Shown here in pieces: positions 9,132-17,023 of a DNA stretch of 64,000 nt. The notes under the pieces are model-generated. The model had not been told where the DNA came from and ran no database searches. It saw only the letters and a list, made by a program, of their open reading frames with translations. Every line of letters starts with the position of its first letter. The stretch's first letter is position 1. The DNA lies in NCBI GenBank assembly GCA_963756545.1, contig CAVWNY010000003.1, forward strand, positions 868,001 through 932,000. Direction: 5' to 3'. This stretch comes from DATFDN01 sp963756545. Its GTDB lineage: Bacteria > Pseudomonadota > Alphaproteobacteria > Acetobacterales > Acetobacteraceae. A program made the translations under genes and the position numbers.

Positions 9132-10628
9132 ATGGCTAGATCAGGCAAACCGAACATCCTCGTCCTTTGGGGTGACGACATCGGTTGGTGGAACATCAGC
9201 TACAACAACCGCGGCCAGATGGGATACCGGACGCCCAACATCGACCGCATCGGCCACGAAGGCGCGGCCTTCACCGACTACTACGGCCAGCAAAGCTGCA
9301 CCGCTGGTCGAGCCGCCTTCATCACCGGCCAGAACCCGATCCGTACCGGCCTGACCAAGGTTGGGATGCCTGGAGCCAATGTCGGTATCCGGGCGGCAGA
9401 CCCGAGCATCGCGGAATTGCTGAAGCCTCTAGGTTACGCAACCGGCCAGTTCGGCAAGAACCATTTGGGGGACAAGGACGAGTTCCTCCCTACGGTGCAC
9501 GGCTTCGATGAGTTCTTCGGAAACCTCTACCACCTCAATGCCGAGGAAGAGCCGGAGCAGCCGGACTATCCGAAAGACCCCGCGTTCAAGAGGCGGTTTG
9601 GCCCCAGGGGAGTGCTGCACTGCTGGGCGGATGGTAGCGGAGGCCAGAAAATCGAGGATACGGGTCCGCTGACCACAAAACGCATGGAAACCATTGATGA
9701 AGAGGTCAGCGAACAGGCCCTGAATTTCATCGACAGAACCCACAAGGAGGGGAAGCCATTTTTCGTGTGGTATAACACCACCGCCATGCACTTCCGGACT
9801 CACTGCGCCGAGAAACACAAGGGGAAGAGCGGCGGCCAGGGCGATTATAACGACGTCATGGTCGCCCATGACGAGAACATCGGCAGGATGCTGGCCAAGC
9901 TCGACGAGTTGGGCATCGCCGACGATACGATCGTGATGTACTCGACGGACAACGGCCCCCACTACAATAGTTGGCCGGATGGCGGGATCACCCCGTTTCG
10001 CAGTGAGAAGAACACCAATTGGGAGGGTGGCTGGCGCGTGCCCGTGTTCGTGCGCTGGCCGGGCAAGATCAAGGCCGGCCTGGTCCTGAACGACGTCGCC
10101 TCTCACCAGGATTGGCTGCCAACATTCCTTGCTGCCGCGGGAGAGTCGGACATCACGGAAAAGCTCCTCGGGGGCTATAAGGTCGGCGAGAAGACCTTCA
10201 AGGTGCATATCGACGGCTACAACCTGCTACCATACCTCACCGGAGAGGCGAAGGAGAGCCCGCGAAAGTTCTTCTTCTATATCAGCGATGACGGCGACAT
10301 CCTGGCGATCCGGATGCACGACTGGAAAATGGTGCTCATGGAGCAGCGAGCCAAGCAACTGATGTGCTGGTTCGAGCCGTTCGTTAAGCTGAGGGCGCCG
10401 AAGATGTTCAACCTGCGCAGGGACCCCTTCGAGCGGGCGGACGAGAATTCAAACACCTACTGGGACTGGGTGATCTCCCACGCCTATCTCCTATATGGGA
10501 TGCAGGCGCTCGTTGCCCAGCAGATCGAGGCTTTCGAGCGATTCCCGCCACGTCAGAAGCCGGCCGCGTTCAACCTGGACGCGGTGCTCCGGCAAATCCA
10601 GGATGCGGCCGGCAGCAGCAACCGTTAG
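9132..10628 (+). CDS. Type I sulfatase (arylsulfatase family), formylglycine-dependent
   Basis: Protein of 498 residues; GGGGAG precedes the ATG by about 6 bases. The N-terminus KPNILVLWGDDIGWWNIS holds the metal-binding aspartates. Residues 56-60, CTAGR, fit the CxAxR modification motif in which Cys56 becomes formylglycine. GKNHLGDKDEFLPT and YSTDNGPHYNSWPDGG supply further active-site Lys/His and Asp/Asn residues. There is no signal peptide, so the enzyme probably hydrolyses a sulfate ester inside the cell. The natural substrate is not evident. It sits after FGE and two membrane proteins on the same strand. Confidence 0.9.
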   Translation: MARSGKPNILVLWGDDIGWWNISYNNRGQMGYRTPNIDRIGHEGAAFTDYYGQQSCTAGRAAFITGQNPIRTGLTKVGMPGANVGIRAADPSIAELLKPLGYATGQFGKNHLGDKDEFLPTVHGFDEFFGNLYHLNAEEEPEQPDYPKDPAFKRRFGPRGVLHCWADGSGGQKIEDTGPLTTKRMETIDEEVSEQALNFIDRTHKEGKPFFVWYNTTAMHFRTHCAEKHKGKSGGQGDYNDVMVAHDENIGRMLAKLDELGIADDTIVMYSTDNGPHYNSWPDGGITPFRSEKNTNWEGGWRVPVFVRWPGKIKAGLVLNDVASHQDWLPTFLAAAGESDITEKLLGGYKVGEKTFKVHIDGYNLLPYLTGEAKESPRKFFFYISDDGDILAIRMHDWKMVLMEQRAKQLMCWFEPFVKLRAPKMFNLRRDPFERADENSNTYWDWVISHAYLLYGMQALVAQQIEAFERFPPRQKPAAFNLDAVLRQIQDAAGSSNR

Positions 10629-11269
10629 TCTATGGCACTGTGTCGGACCGCAACAAAGGCGTGGCGCAAGAGATGCAGCACCGGTGAGTTCAATGTCTGA
10701 TTTTGGCTAGTGCCGTCCAGAAGCGGACCGACGGAAACCCACCCGACTGCTCCTTGTCCACGCACCCGGGTTTGGCGATGGCGCCTCCACCCGGGCGTCG
10801 AGGGTTGCACCCTCCCACCGGCCATCCGCGCTGTCTCTGCACAGGTAACGGGCGGTGCGCGCGGTCTTGGTCGCGCATCGCTGCGGGCCGGGGTGAGCGA
10901 GGTGGCGGAGTAGGAGCGCGCCCATGCTGAGGTCGATCATGACCTCGCTCACGTCGAGGCGGCGCTCGTAGCCGCCCACCGTCAGCGGGGTTTCGCGGCC
11001 CTGGTGCTTGCGGGGTGACGATCAAGCGGCCCAGTGCCAACGCATGTGCCAAGGCATGAGGTCATTGATGCACTCCGGCGCCGTCGCTGCTCGCCTCGTC
11101 CACGACGAAGCCGCGCGGTACTAGAGCGGAGGCGCGGAAGGCATGCTGCATGGCACCGATCCCATTCTGTGGCCGGCTTCCGAAACCAGACAGCGTCCCA
11201 ACTCCACGAAAACTGCGCCAGAGCCCCTCTTGCGCGCCGATCCGGAATCCCGTTTAACGTGCGAAACTC
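10629..11269. other. Non-coding accessory gap with transposase scraps
   Basis: About 640 bases between the sulfatase stop and the convergent HAD gene. No intact gene is supported. The only meaningful signal is short minus-strand peptide matches to transposase ends, listed separately. The remaining 200 bases next to the HAD gene show nothing I recognise. Confidence 0.5.
10880..11080 (-). mobile_element. Degenerate insertion-sequence remnants (transposase C-terminal scraps)
   Basis: On the minus strand, PECINDLMPW (about 11045-11075) followed shortly by a stop resembles the C-terminal IDELLPW signature of IS66-type transposases. Just downstream, YERRLDVSEVMIDLSMGALL (about 10900-10975) resembles the C-terminus of IS5/IS4-type transposases. 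The two pieces are in different frames, no terminal inverted repeats are visible, and both matches are short. This is a suggestion of old IS debris and not a firm identification. Confidence 0.3.
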
Positions 11270-12436
11270 TCATTTCCTAAAATACATCATCGGTGCGTTC
11301 GGGCGTCCGACGAAGCACTGGTGCGTGAAGCCATAACGCTTGATAATGGTCACGGCATGCACGGCGTTGACCTTGCCGGTGCCGAAGTCGAGCATGCGCG
11401 ACGCGCCATCAGTGACGATCCAGTTCCCTGCCACCTGCTGCGCCACCACGCCCGCCAGGTCAAAGGCAACAGCGTCCTCGCCCGGCATGGCGCCAGACGG
11501 CGCCCGCCCGCTGACCGTGAAATACATCATCGGCGGATCGGGGCGGCCGACAAAGCATATGCGGTCGAAACCATAATGCGCGATAACGGCCTTCGCGCGC
11601 TCGGCATTTGCCTGCGACCCACCGAAATCCAGCAGCTCCTGATTGCCATCGGCGATCTTCCAGTGGCTAGCCACCTGCTGCACCCGCACGGCACGCGGAT
11701 CCAGCGGCAGGCAATCGCCCGGCACCCCCACGGGAGCGGCGCCGAGCTGCTCGGCGAGGTCGATCAGGCTCGTCGCGTTGAAGTCGAAGCCCGGATCGGG
11801 GTGGTTTCCGGGCGAGCCGCCCGGCCCCAGCTCTGCCGGCCGCCCGACGAAGGCCGTGCGGAAGCCCTGTCCCTTCGCGGCATTCAGGTCGTAATTGTGC
11901 GCGGCCACCATCAGGATTTCGGATGCCGCAGCGCCGAGGCTGGAGACGGCCATGTGATAGACGGCGGGGTCCGGCTTGTAGCGCTGCACCGTCTCGGCGG
12001 AGAGCAGCCTGTCAAACGGCAGGTTCGCATGGGCCCGCAGTGCCGACTGGGTCGCAACACTCATGTTGGACAGCACCGCGAGCGTGTAGTGCCGATGCAG
12101 CGCGGCCATCCCGGCCCCCACATCCGGCCAGGGCGGCAGTGCGCGCCACAAGCCGAAAAAGTCCTGCACCGCCGCGTCCACCCTCGCGGCCAGTTGTTGG
12201 ATCGGCAGGTTCGCGCGCGTCGCGTTCTGGAGGATCGCGTCGGGCGGGACCCAGTTTCCGCTCGACAGCACCTGCCCGACCCCCTCCGAATAGCCGCTGA
12301 GCGAACCGCTCGCGAAGGCGGCGCCATCGACGCTGACGCCATACTTTGTGTTGAGCGGTCCCACGCCTCGCGCCAGACCGTCATAGGCGTTGAAGACGGT
12401 GCCGACGATGTCGAAGGTCAGCGCCTTGAGCTGCAT
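11270..12436 (-). CDS. HAD-superfamily (haloacid dehalogenase type II-like) hydrolase with two C-terminal CFVGRP repeats
   Basis: Protein of 388 residues. Residues 1 to about 230 form a HAD domain: LTFDIVGTVFNAY holds the nucleophile Asp, LSNMS the motif II Ser, KPDPAVY the motif III Lys, and AAHNYDLNAAKGQGFRTAFV the acidic motif IV in the dehalogenase-type form. Two copies of a repeat of about 60-70 residues follow. Each contains VxQQVA..W.I.DG, a leucine/methionine-DFG, a YGF, CFVGRP and MMYF (about 250-320 and 325-388). I recall this repeat from other bacterial proteins but know no function for it. A weak GAGG site precedes the start. Substrate unknown. Confidence 0.85.
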   Translation of the reverse strand: MQLKALTFDIVGTVFNAYDGLARGVGPLNTKYGVSVDGAAFASGSLSGYSEGVGQVLSSGNWVPPDAILQNATRANLPIQQLAARVDAAVQDFFGLWRALPPWPDVGAGMAALHRHYTLAVLSNMSVATQSALRAHANLPFDRLLSAETVQRYKPDPAVYHMAVSSLGAAASEILMVAAHNYDLNAAKGQGFRTAFVGRPAELGPGGSPGNHPDPGFDFNATSLIDLAEQLGAAPVGVPGDCLPLDPRAVRVQQVASHWKIADGNQELLDFGGSQANAERAKAVIAHYGFDRICFVGRPDPPMMYFTVSGRAPSGAMPGEDAVAFDLAGVVAQQVAGNWIVTDGASRMLDFGTGKVNAVHAVTIIKRYGFTHQCFVGRPNAPMMYFRK

Positions 12437-12445
12437 GAGGCCTCG

Positions 12446-12811
12446 CTATGGAACGACGGTCACGGTGATCTCGTGTGACTCGCGCGGCGGCGGCGGCCGA
12501 CCGAAGCGGAGCAGCTCCAGACGAATCGTGCTGCGCCCGGGCGCGAGGGCGGAGACGAACAACGCTTGCTGCAGGCTTCCGCCAGGCGGCGCGTCGGACG
12601 GACGCTCGTGCTCCGGGCCGGTGCCGGCCTCAATCGAACGAGCGTCGCCGGTGACGGCCAGCCGCCAGACGTAGCCGACCGACCCGGCGCTGGTGAGCGG
12701 AATGGTTTTCCGCTCGCCGACGTGCAGCGTGAGTTCAGCGGGTACTGCCAATGGTGACCCCGGCGTGCCAGCCACCGTTGTCGCGCCAGAAATGCTGGAT
12801 AGTCCCATCAT
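12446..12811 (-). CDS. Chagasin-like (I42 family) cysteine-peptidase inhibitor
   Basis: From ATG 12811 the frame encodes about 121 residues; a TTG at 12751 is an alternative start. LTLHVGERKTIPLTSAGSVG, PPGGSLQQALF and RFGRPPPP align in order with the three binding loops of chagasin inhibitors (NPTTG-, GxGG- and RPW-like), and the end is EITVTVVP. Chagasins block papain-like peptidases. The gene overlaps, in another frame, the 3' end of the papain-like peptidase gene at 12735-14449, which supports the call. It could instead be a C-terminal domain of that peptidase separated by a frameshift, because the coding sense passes smoothly across the overlap. Confidence 0.65.
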   Translation of the reverse strand: MMGLSSISGATTVAGTPGSPLAVPAELTLHVGERKTIPLTSAGSVGYVWRLAVTGDARSIEAGTGPEHERPSDAPPGGSLQQALFVSALAPGRSTIRLELLRFGRPPPPRESHEITVTVVP

Positions 12812-14449
12812 AACATAGAACGAGAACCTCCAGATTGAAGCCGAAACTGCCTTCGACCAGCGCCAAGACCCGGGAGACGCCGGAGCTGAAGGTCGCGGAC
12901 TTGGACCAGACGAAGTTGGTCTTGGAGTTGTCGCGCCACCAGTGTTCCACCTGACCCTGGGCATTGGCGACGACCAGCTCGAAATTGCCATTTCCGGCCT
13001 CATCCGCCATCCCGTACTGGCCCTGGATCATCACCGGCGGGGACTTGATGTGCGATCCGAACACCTGATCAGACTTCCAGGTCGAGCCGTCGCGCCACCA
13101 GTGCTGCATCGTTCCGTCATTCAGTACCGCGACCAGTCCAGCGCGCCCCAGGTGCTCTGGATCAGGCTCGGGCCGGCGGTGGCGATGTTGCTCCCGAAGG
13201 TCACGCTGGGCTGCCACTCGCTGCCGCTCCGCCACCAGTGCTGCAGCTGCGCGCCGCCGATGCCCACGACGACCTCGAAGTTGCCCGGCCCCCAACTGCT
13301 CTCGATGAAGCCGACCGCGCCGTTCGCGTTCGTCGGACCGAAGATCGGGCCGTCATCCCACTTCTGTGCAGCCTGGTCGAAGTAGCGATGGTGCAGCCGG
13401 CCTCCTGTGGTGCGGTACACCATCTCGAAGTTCCGGTTGTAGGTCGTGGCGGTGAAGGTCGGCGGATCGGCGACGTCGTTGCCGATCGTTTCCGCCTTCG
13501 CCCAGGGCAGGCCGCTGCTGGAGTTGTCGCGCCACCAGTGTGTCCAAGAGTTGCCAGCGCTCGGTGCGATCAGCTCGAAGTTGCGGTGCAGCGCGCCGTC
13601 GCCGCTTTCCAGCATGCCGCCGGCGTGGGAGCGTCGCTTGGTCCACGGATCGGGGTTGGTAAACTGCAAACCGAGCTTGTCGCTCGAATCGATGCGGCAC
13701 TGCCCGTATGCGATCAGGTAAAATCCGGCATTTCCGAAGGTCGGACCCCAGGAGTTTTTCACGATCCAGCAGCCGAGGCCGTCATCGAAGCCGACCGCGA
13801 GCATGATGTGCCCGCCCTGTTCTGTTGCCGTCGCCGATCTGACGTACGGGACGTTGCCCGACCAGCTGGAGCCGATTGACGTATAGGAGGGGATCTTGAC
13901 AGTTCGTCCGTTGCGGTCGAAGGGCGGATTGTAGGCCGGAGGAGCAGCATTCGATTCTCCACCGCAGCGGTCGGGCGGAGGATTCCAGTAGGGGCCGGAG
14001 CGATCGCCGGGATCGCGATCGACCCACTGTACACAGTCCAGATCACAATGCCCCTTCGAGGCGACCCAGTTGAGCACGTCCTTCGGATCCCCGCACGGGC
14101 CGCACGTGACCTTGTTCGCCTCGATGTAGTCGCCTTCGGAGCGGGCGCACCAGACACAGTGCTCGATGCGGACCACGGCCTCGACCTTGAAATTCGGTGG
14201 TATTTGTGCCGCGCGATTTCTGGGCCTGCAACGCAGTCTACACTTCATGCGCGGATGGCAGGGGATGGTCCGGGACGACACCGGGTTCAGCCGGCCCGAT
14301 CGGTCATGTCCCGCAGCGCCGCAAAGCTCGGCGTCCAACTCGGCGTCGGACAGCCGGCTCAGGTCATCCACGGCGAGACTGACGTTGTGTGCCACCGGCC
14401 GCCCATTCGATGCGGTCAGCACCGCCAGGCCGGCGTTGACCCGAACCAT
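12735..14449 (-). pseudogene. Papain-like (C1) peptidase with lectin-like HWWRDN repeats; frameshifted, catalytic Cys region not found
   Basis: The first frame (from 14449) contains GGHIMLAVGFDDG and WIVKNSWGPTFGNAGFYLI, the His and Asn regions of C1 peptidases. Beta-propeller-like repeats follow, each with FELV/FEVV and HWWRDN/HWWRSG. Near 13130 this frame ends, but the repeats continue in the next frame (AVLNDGTMQHWWRDGSTW, then two more) to a stop at 12735. A one-base deletion in a GA-CTG context explains it. The usual QxxCGSCW segment is not visible in any frame between the N-terminus and residue 110, where the text is low-quality and Cys/Arg-rich. The enzyme is therefore probably inactive, or the sequence here is faulty. 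Confidence 0.65.
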
Positions 14450-14609
14450 TGCGGGCTGGGGGCGGCCTTGGATCAGGCAGCCACGGTGGAAATCTGGGTT
14501 GGCACAACGTCGATCAATGGCGGCGTAAGTTCGGAATGTGTCACCTTTGTCTCGGGCCGCTCACGGCCGCGTCGGCCGATGCTCCCCGGGAATAGCTCGG
14601 GCGCCGGTG

Positions 14610-15392
14610 CTACAAACAGGCCACCGCCTGCTCGATCGCGGAGACGCGGGCGTCCCAGAACGCGGCGATGCGCGTCATCGCCGCCCGATCGCAATACGGC
14701 CGCTCGCGTTTAACGTTCAAACCGACGAAATGCGCCCCGCACCGGCCCATCCTCGGCGCATGCGGCGGAAACGGCGAGCAGATCGCCACGTCGTCCAGAC
14801 TGACCACGTGCCCACCGTCCTGCATCAGCGCCGCCACTTGGAGCCCTTGCTCATCCAGTTCCGAGACCAGCCGCAAGGGGTGCCGTCGCAACACCGCCCC
14901 CAGCGCCGCCTCCAGATCGAACCCGGGCGGCAGGCCGCGTATTCCCGTGTTCCGCGCCAGTTCCCCGACGATCGGCCCGAATTGCCCCAAAGCCGGCCTC
15001 ACGTCCTCGGCGAGCAGGCAGCCGCGCGGATCGTCGAGCCAGGCCCGCATCCCCTCCGGCATCGCCCAAAGGATGCAGTCATTGTCCAGTGCCAGCTCGT
15101 GCCGATCGGGGAACAGGCGCAGCGGCGCGAATTTCCAAGCAACTCCCTCCGCCAGGCCCGCTTCCAGATGCCGGTGCAAGAAATCGGGAATGCGCCCATC
15201 CGAGCGCACCCACGCCACCCCGGCCGGCAGCACGCCGACCCGTGCCCGGGCCTCGTCCACTCCCAGCGAGTTCACGCAAACGACGTAATCCGCCGCCGTC
15301 CCGAACACGCGCCGTGCTCCCCAGACTGAAAGGCGCAGCGCGTCGCAGCCGCGACGGCTGACATCGCCGAAAGTCCAGCGAATGCCGATCAC
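14610..15392 (-). CDS. Hypothetical protein, possible GT-A glycosyltransferase-like fold
   Basis: Protein of 260 residues with no signal peptide or membrane helix. The stretch AWKFAPLRLFPDRHELALDN followed by DCILW resembles the DxD neighbourhood of GT-A glycosyltransferases, where an acidic pair binds metal and sugar nucleotide. The C-terminal half has HFVGLN, reminiscent of sugar-binding loops in the same fold. I do not recognise a named family. It lies upstream of the broken peptidase on the same strand, about 160 bases away. Confidence 0.6.
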   Translation of the reverse strand: MIGIRWTFGDVSRRGCDALRLSVWGARRVFGTAADYVVCVNSLGVDEARARVGVLPAGVAWVRSDGRIPDFLHRHLEAGLAEGVAWKFAPLRLFPDRHELALDNDCILWAMPEGMRAWLDDPRGCLLAEDVRPALGQFGPIVGELARNTGIRGLPPGFDLEAALGAVLRRHPLRLVSELDEQGLQVAALMQDGGHVVSLDDVAICSPFPPHAPRMGRCGAHFVGLNVKRERPYCDRAAMTRIAAFWDARVSAIEQAVACL

Positions 15393-15540
15393 GCGCCGCT
15401 CCTGTCTTCCCGAGCCATGACCGCCTCATCCGGTGCTGGCGGACAACGCGGGCGGATCGGGACGGATGCTCTTGCGCGCCGGGCTGCATCGCGGTGTTCT
15501 GATCGCCCCATTCGCGCTCAACCGCAGACGGAACGCACCG

Positions 15541-16348
15541 ATGACCGACATCTATGCCCGCTACACAAGGCTGAAGTTCGACCGCCCGGCCGAGAGGGTG
15601 CTGCGCATCACGATGGACAACGGGCGGATGAACACCGCCGATGCCGAGATGCACGCCGAGCTTGCCGACATCTGGCGCGACGTGGACCGCGATCCCTCGG
15701 TGAATGCCATCGTCATCACCGGCGCCGGCAAGATGTTCTCGGCGGGCGGCGATTTCGCGATGATCGAGCGGAACATCGCCGACCCCGAGTCCCGCGCGCG
15801 CGTCTGGAAGGAGGCGCGCGACATGGTCTATAACATTATCAACTGCAACAAGCCGGTGGTCAGCGCGATGCGCGGCGTGGCGGTGGGTGCGGGGCTGGTC
15901 TGCGGCATCCTCGCCGACGTCTCCATCGCCACCAAGGATTGCCGCATCATCGACGGGCATACGCGACTCGGGGTGGCGGCGGGCGATCATGCGGCGATCA
16001 TCTGGCCGTTGCTGTGCGGGATGGCGAAGGCAAAGTACTATCTGCTGCTCTGCGAACAGGTGCTCGGCGCCGAAGCCGAGCGCATCGGTCTGATCAGCCT
16101 CGCGGTGGAAGACGGCGAACTGGACGCCAAGGCCGTCGAGATCGCCGCGCGTCTGGCCGGGGGGCGCGCAGAGCGCGATCCGCTGGACCAAATACGCGCT
16201 CAACAACTGGCTGCGCGCGATGGGGCCGACCTTCGATGCCTCGCTCGCGCTCGAATTCCTCGGCTTCACCGGCCCCGAGGTGACGGAGGGGCTTGCCGCG
16301 CATCTGGGCAAGCGCAAGCCGGTCTTCCCGCCGGATACGCCCGTGTGA
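15541..16348 (+). pseudogene. Enoyl-CoA hydratase/isomerase, frameshifted in a G6 run
   Basis: From ATG 15541 the crotonase fold is clear: ITGAGKMFSAGGDFAMIERN supplies the first oxyanion-hole region and AMRGVAVGAGLVCGILADVS the second. After AARLAG the frame degenerates. In the next frame the normal C-terminus continues: SAIRWTKYALNNWL, then SLALEFLGFTGPEVTEGLAA, with a stop at 16346-16348. The run of six G at 16159-16164 would restore the frame if it were five. The protein would then be about 268 residues, usual for the family. It probably hydrates an enoyl-CoA in the acyl-CoA cluster that follows. A sequencing error in the homopolymer is a real possibility. Confidence 0.88.
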
Positions 16349-16388
16349 GCGACGCACGCCGTAAGCTATGCCGTCACGCTCGTAGCCA

Positions 16389-16424
16389 TGCCGTCATTCC
16401 CGCGAAAGCGGGAATCCAGTGGTA
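16389..16424. repeat. Dispersed palindromic repeat with GAAA tetraloop
   Basis: ATTCCCGC (16396-16403), GAAA, GCGGGAAT (16408-16415) form a perfect 8-bp stem. The sequence GTCATTCCCGCGAAAGCGGG is a widespread intergenic repeat in proteobacteria and is often mistranslated as VIPAKAGIQ. It lies just beyond the enoyl-CoA hydratase stop and may cap its transcript. Confidence 0.75.
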
Positions 16425-16453
16425 TCACTTTCAAGCGCCGCGAAGGTGTCCAG

Positions 16454-16969
16454 TTACGGAAGTACTACCTGCCCGCGGCATTCAACCGGGTTGATAACGA
16501 CCACCACCTTTTGTGCGAGATGCCAAGCCGTGCCAGTGGGTGCTGTTCGGAGATAGTGGCGTAGGGAGTTGATCGGCCGTGTGCCAGGATCATGGGCTAT
16601 GGATCGTCCCATTACATCAACGCGTCGTCCATTATATCCGATATCATCGGAATGGCGGCCGAATTTGGAGGGACCAAAATCATAACTGGTCCGACGGCGA
16701 GGTGGAAAGCTTTGCGCTCCATCAGCGGCGAAGAAGATAAAAACGTCAAAGTCCTTCACCCCGGTTGTCTTATCGAGATAGTGCCGCGCCGCTCCCTGAC
16801 ACAATGCCACGCATAGGAGCCTTCTTACGAAGGCGGTGCGCGCGGCGGGATCACCCTCAACGTATGACTGCAAATCCGCGCGCGCGATCTGAGACAGGCG
16901 TTCCAGATCCTGCAATTCGATCGTTCTAAAAGATCGCGCAGAAATCTTGCCTTCGTTCCCCCCGTTCAT
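16454..16969 (-). CDS. Hypothetical protein with a KDFDVFIFF motif
   Basis: The start at 16969 is preferred over an upstream in-frame ATG (17011) because GGAG lies 7 bases before it. The protein has about 171 residues. It contains VKDFDVFIFFA, DFGPSKFGRHSDD and GRRVDVMGRSI. The DFD and RRVD pairs resemble acidic positions of nucleotidyltransferase-like folds, but I cannot assign a family with confidence. It is probably a soluble cytoplasmic protein. It lies between the hydratase and a CoA-transferase, with no clear operon link. Confidence 0.65.
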   Translation of the reverse strand: MNGGNEGKISARSFRTIELQDLERLSQIARADLQSYVEGDPAARTAFVRRLLCVALCQGAARHYLDKTTGVKDFDVFIFFAADGAQSFPPRRRTSYDFGPSKFGRHSDDIGYNGRRVDVMGRSIAHDPGTRPINSLRHYLRTAPTGTAWHLAQKVVVVINPVECRGQVVLP

Positions 16970-17023
16970 CTTGCTTCTCCAAGAATGCGCCGAATAGAAT
17001 TTGTCAGACATCGATATTCTAGC

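Noticed and set aside
16159..16164. Programmed ribosomal frameshifting in the hydratase gene
   Set aside because: No stimulatory stem or slippery heptamer of known type follows the G run, and the family is not known to use recoding. Error or mutation is simpler.
15433..16494. A 353-residue enoyl-CoA hydratase with a long unusual C-terminus
   Set aside because: The C-terminal 110 residues are frameshifted noise and even translate the dispersed palindrome as VIPAKAGIQ. The true C-terminus lies in the next frame.
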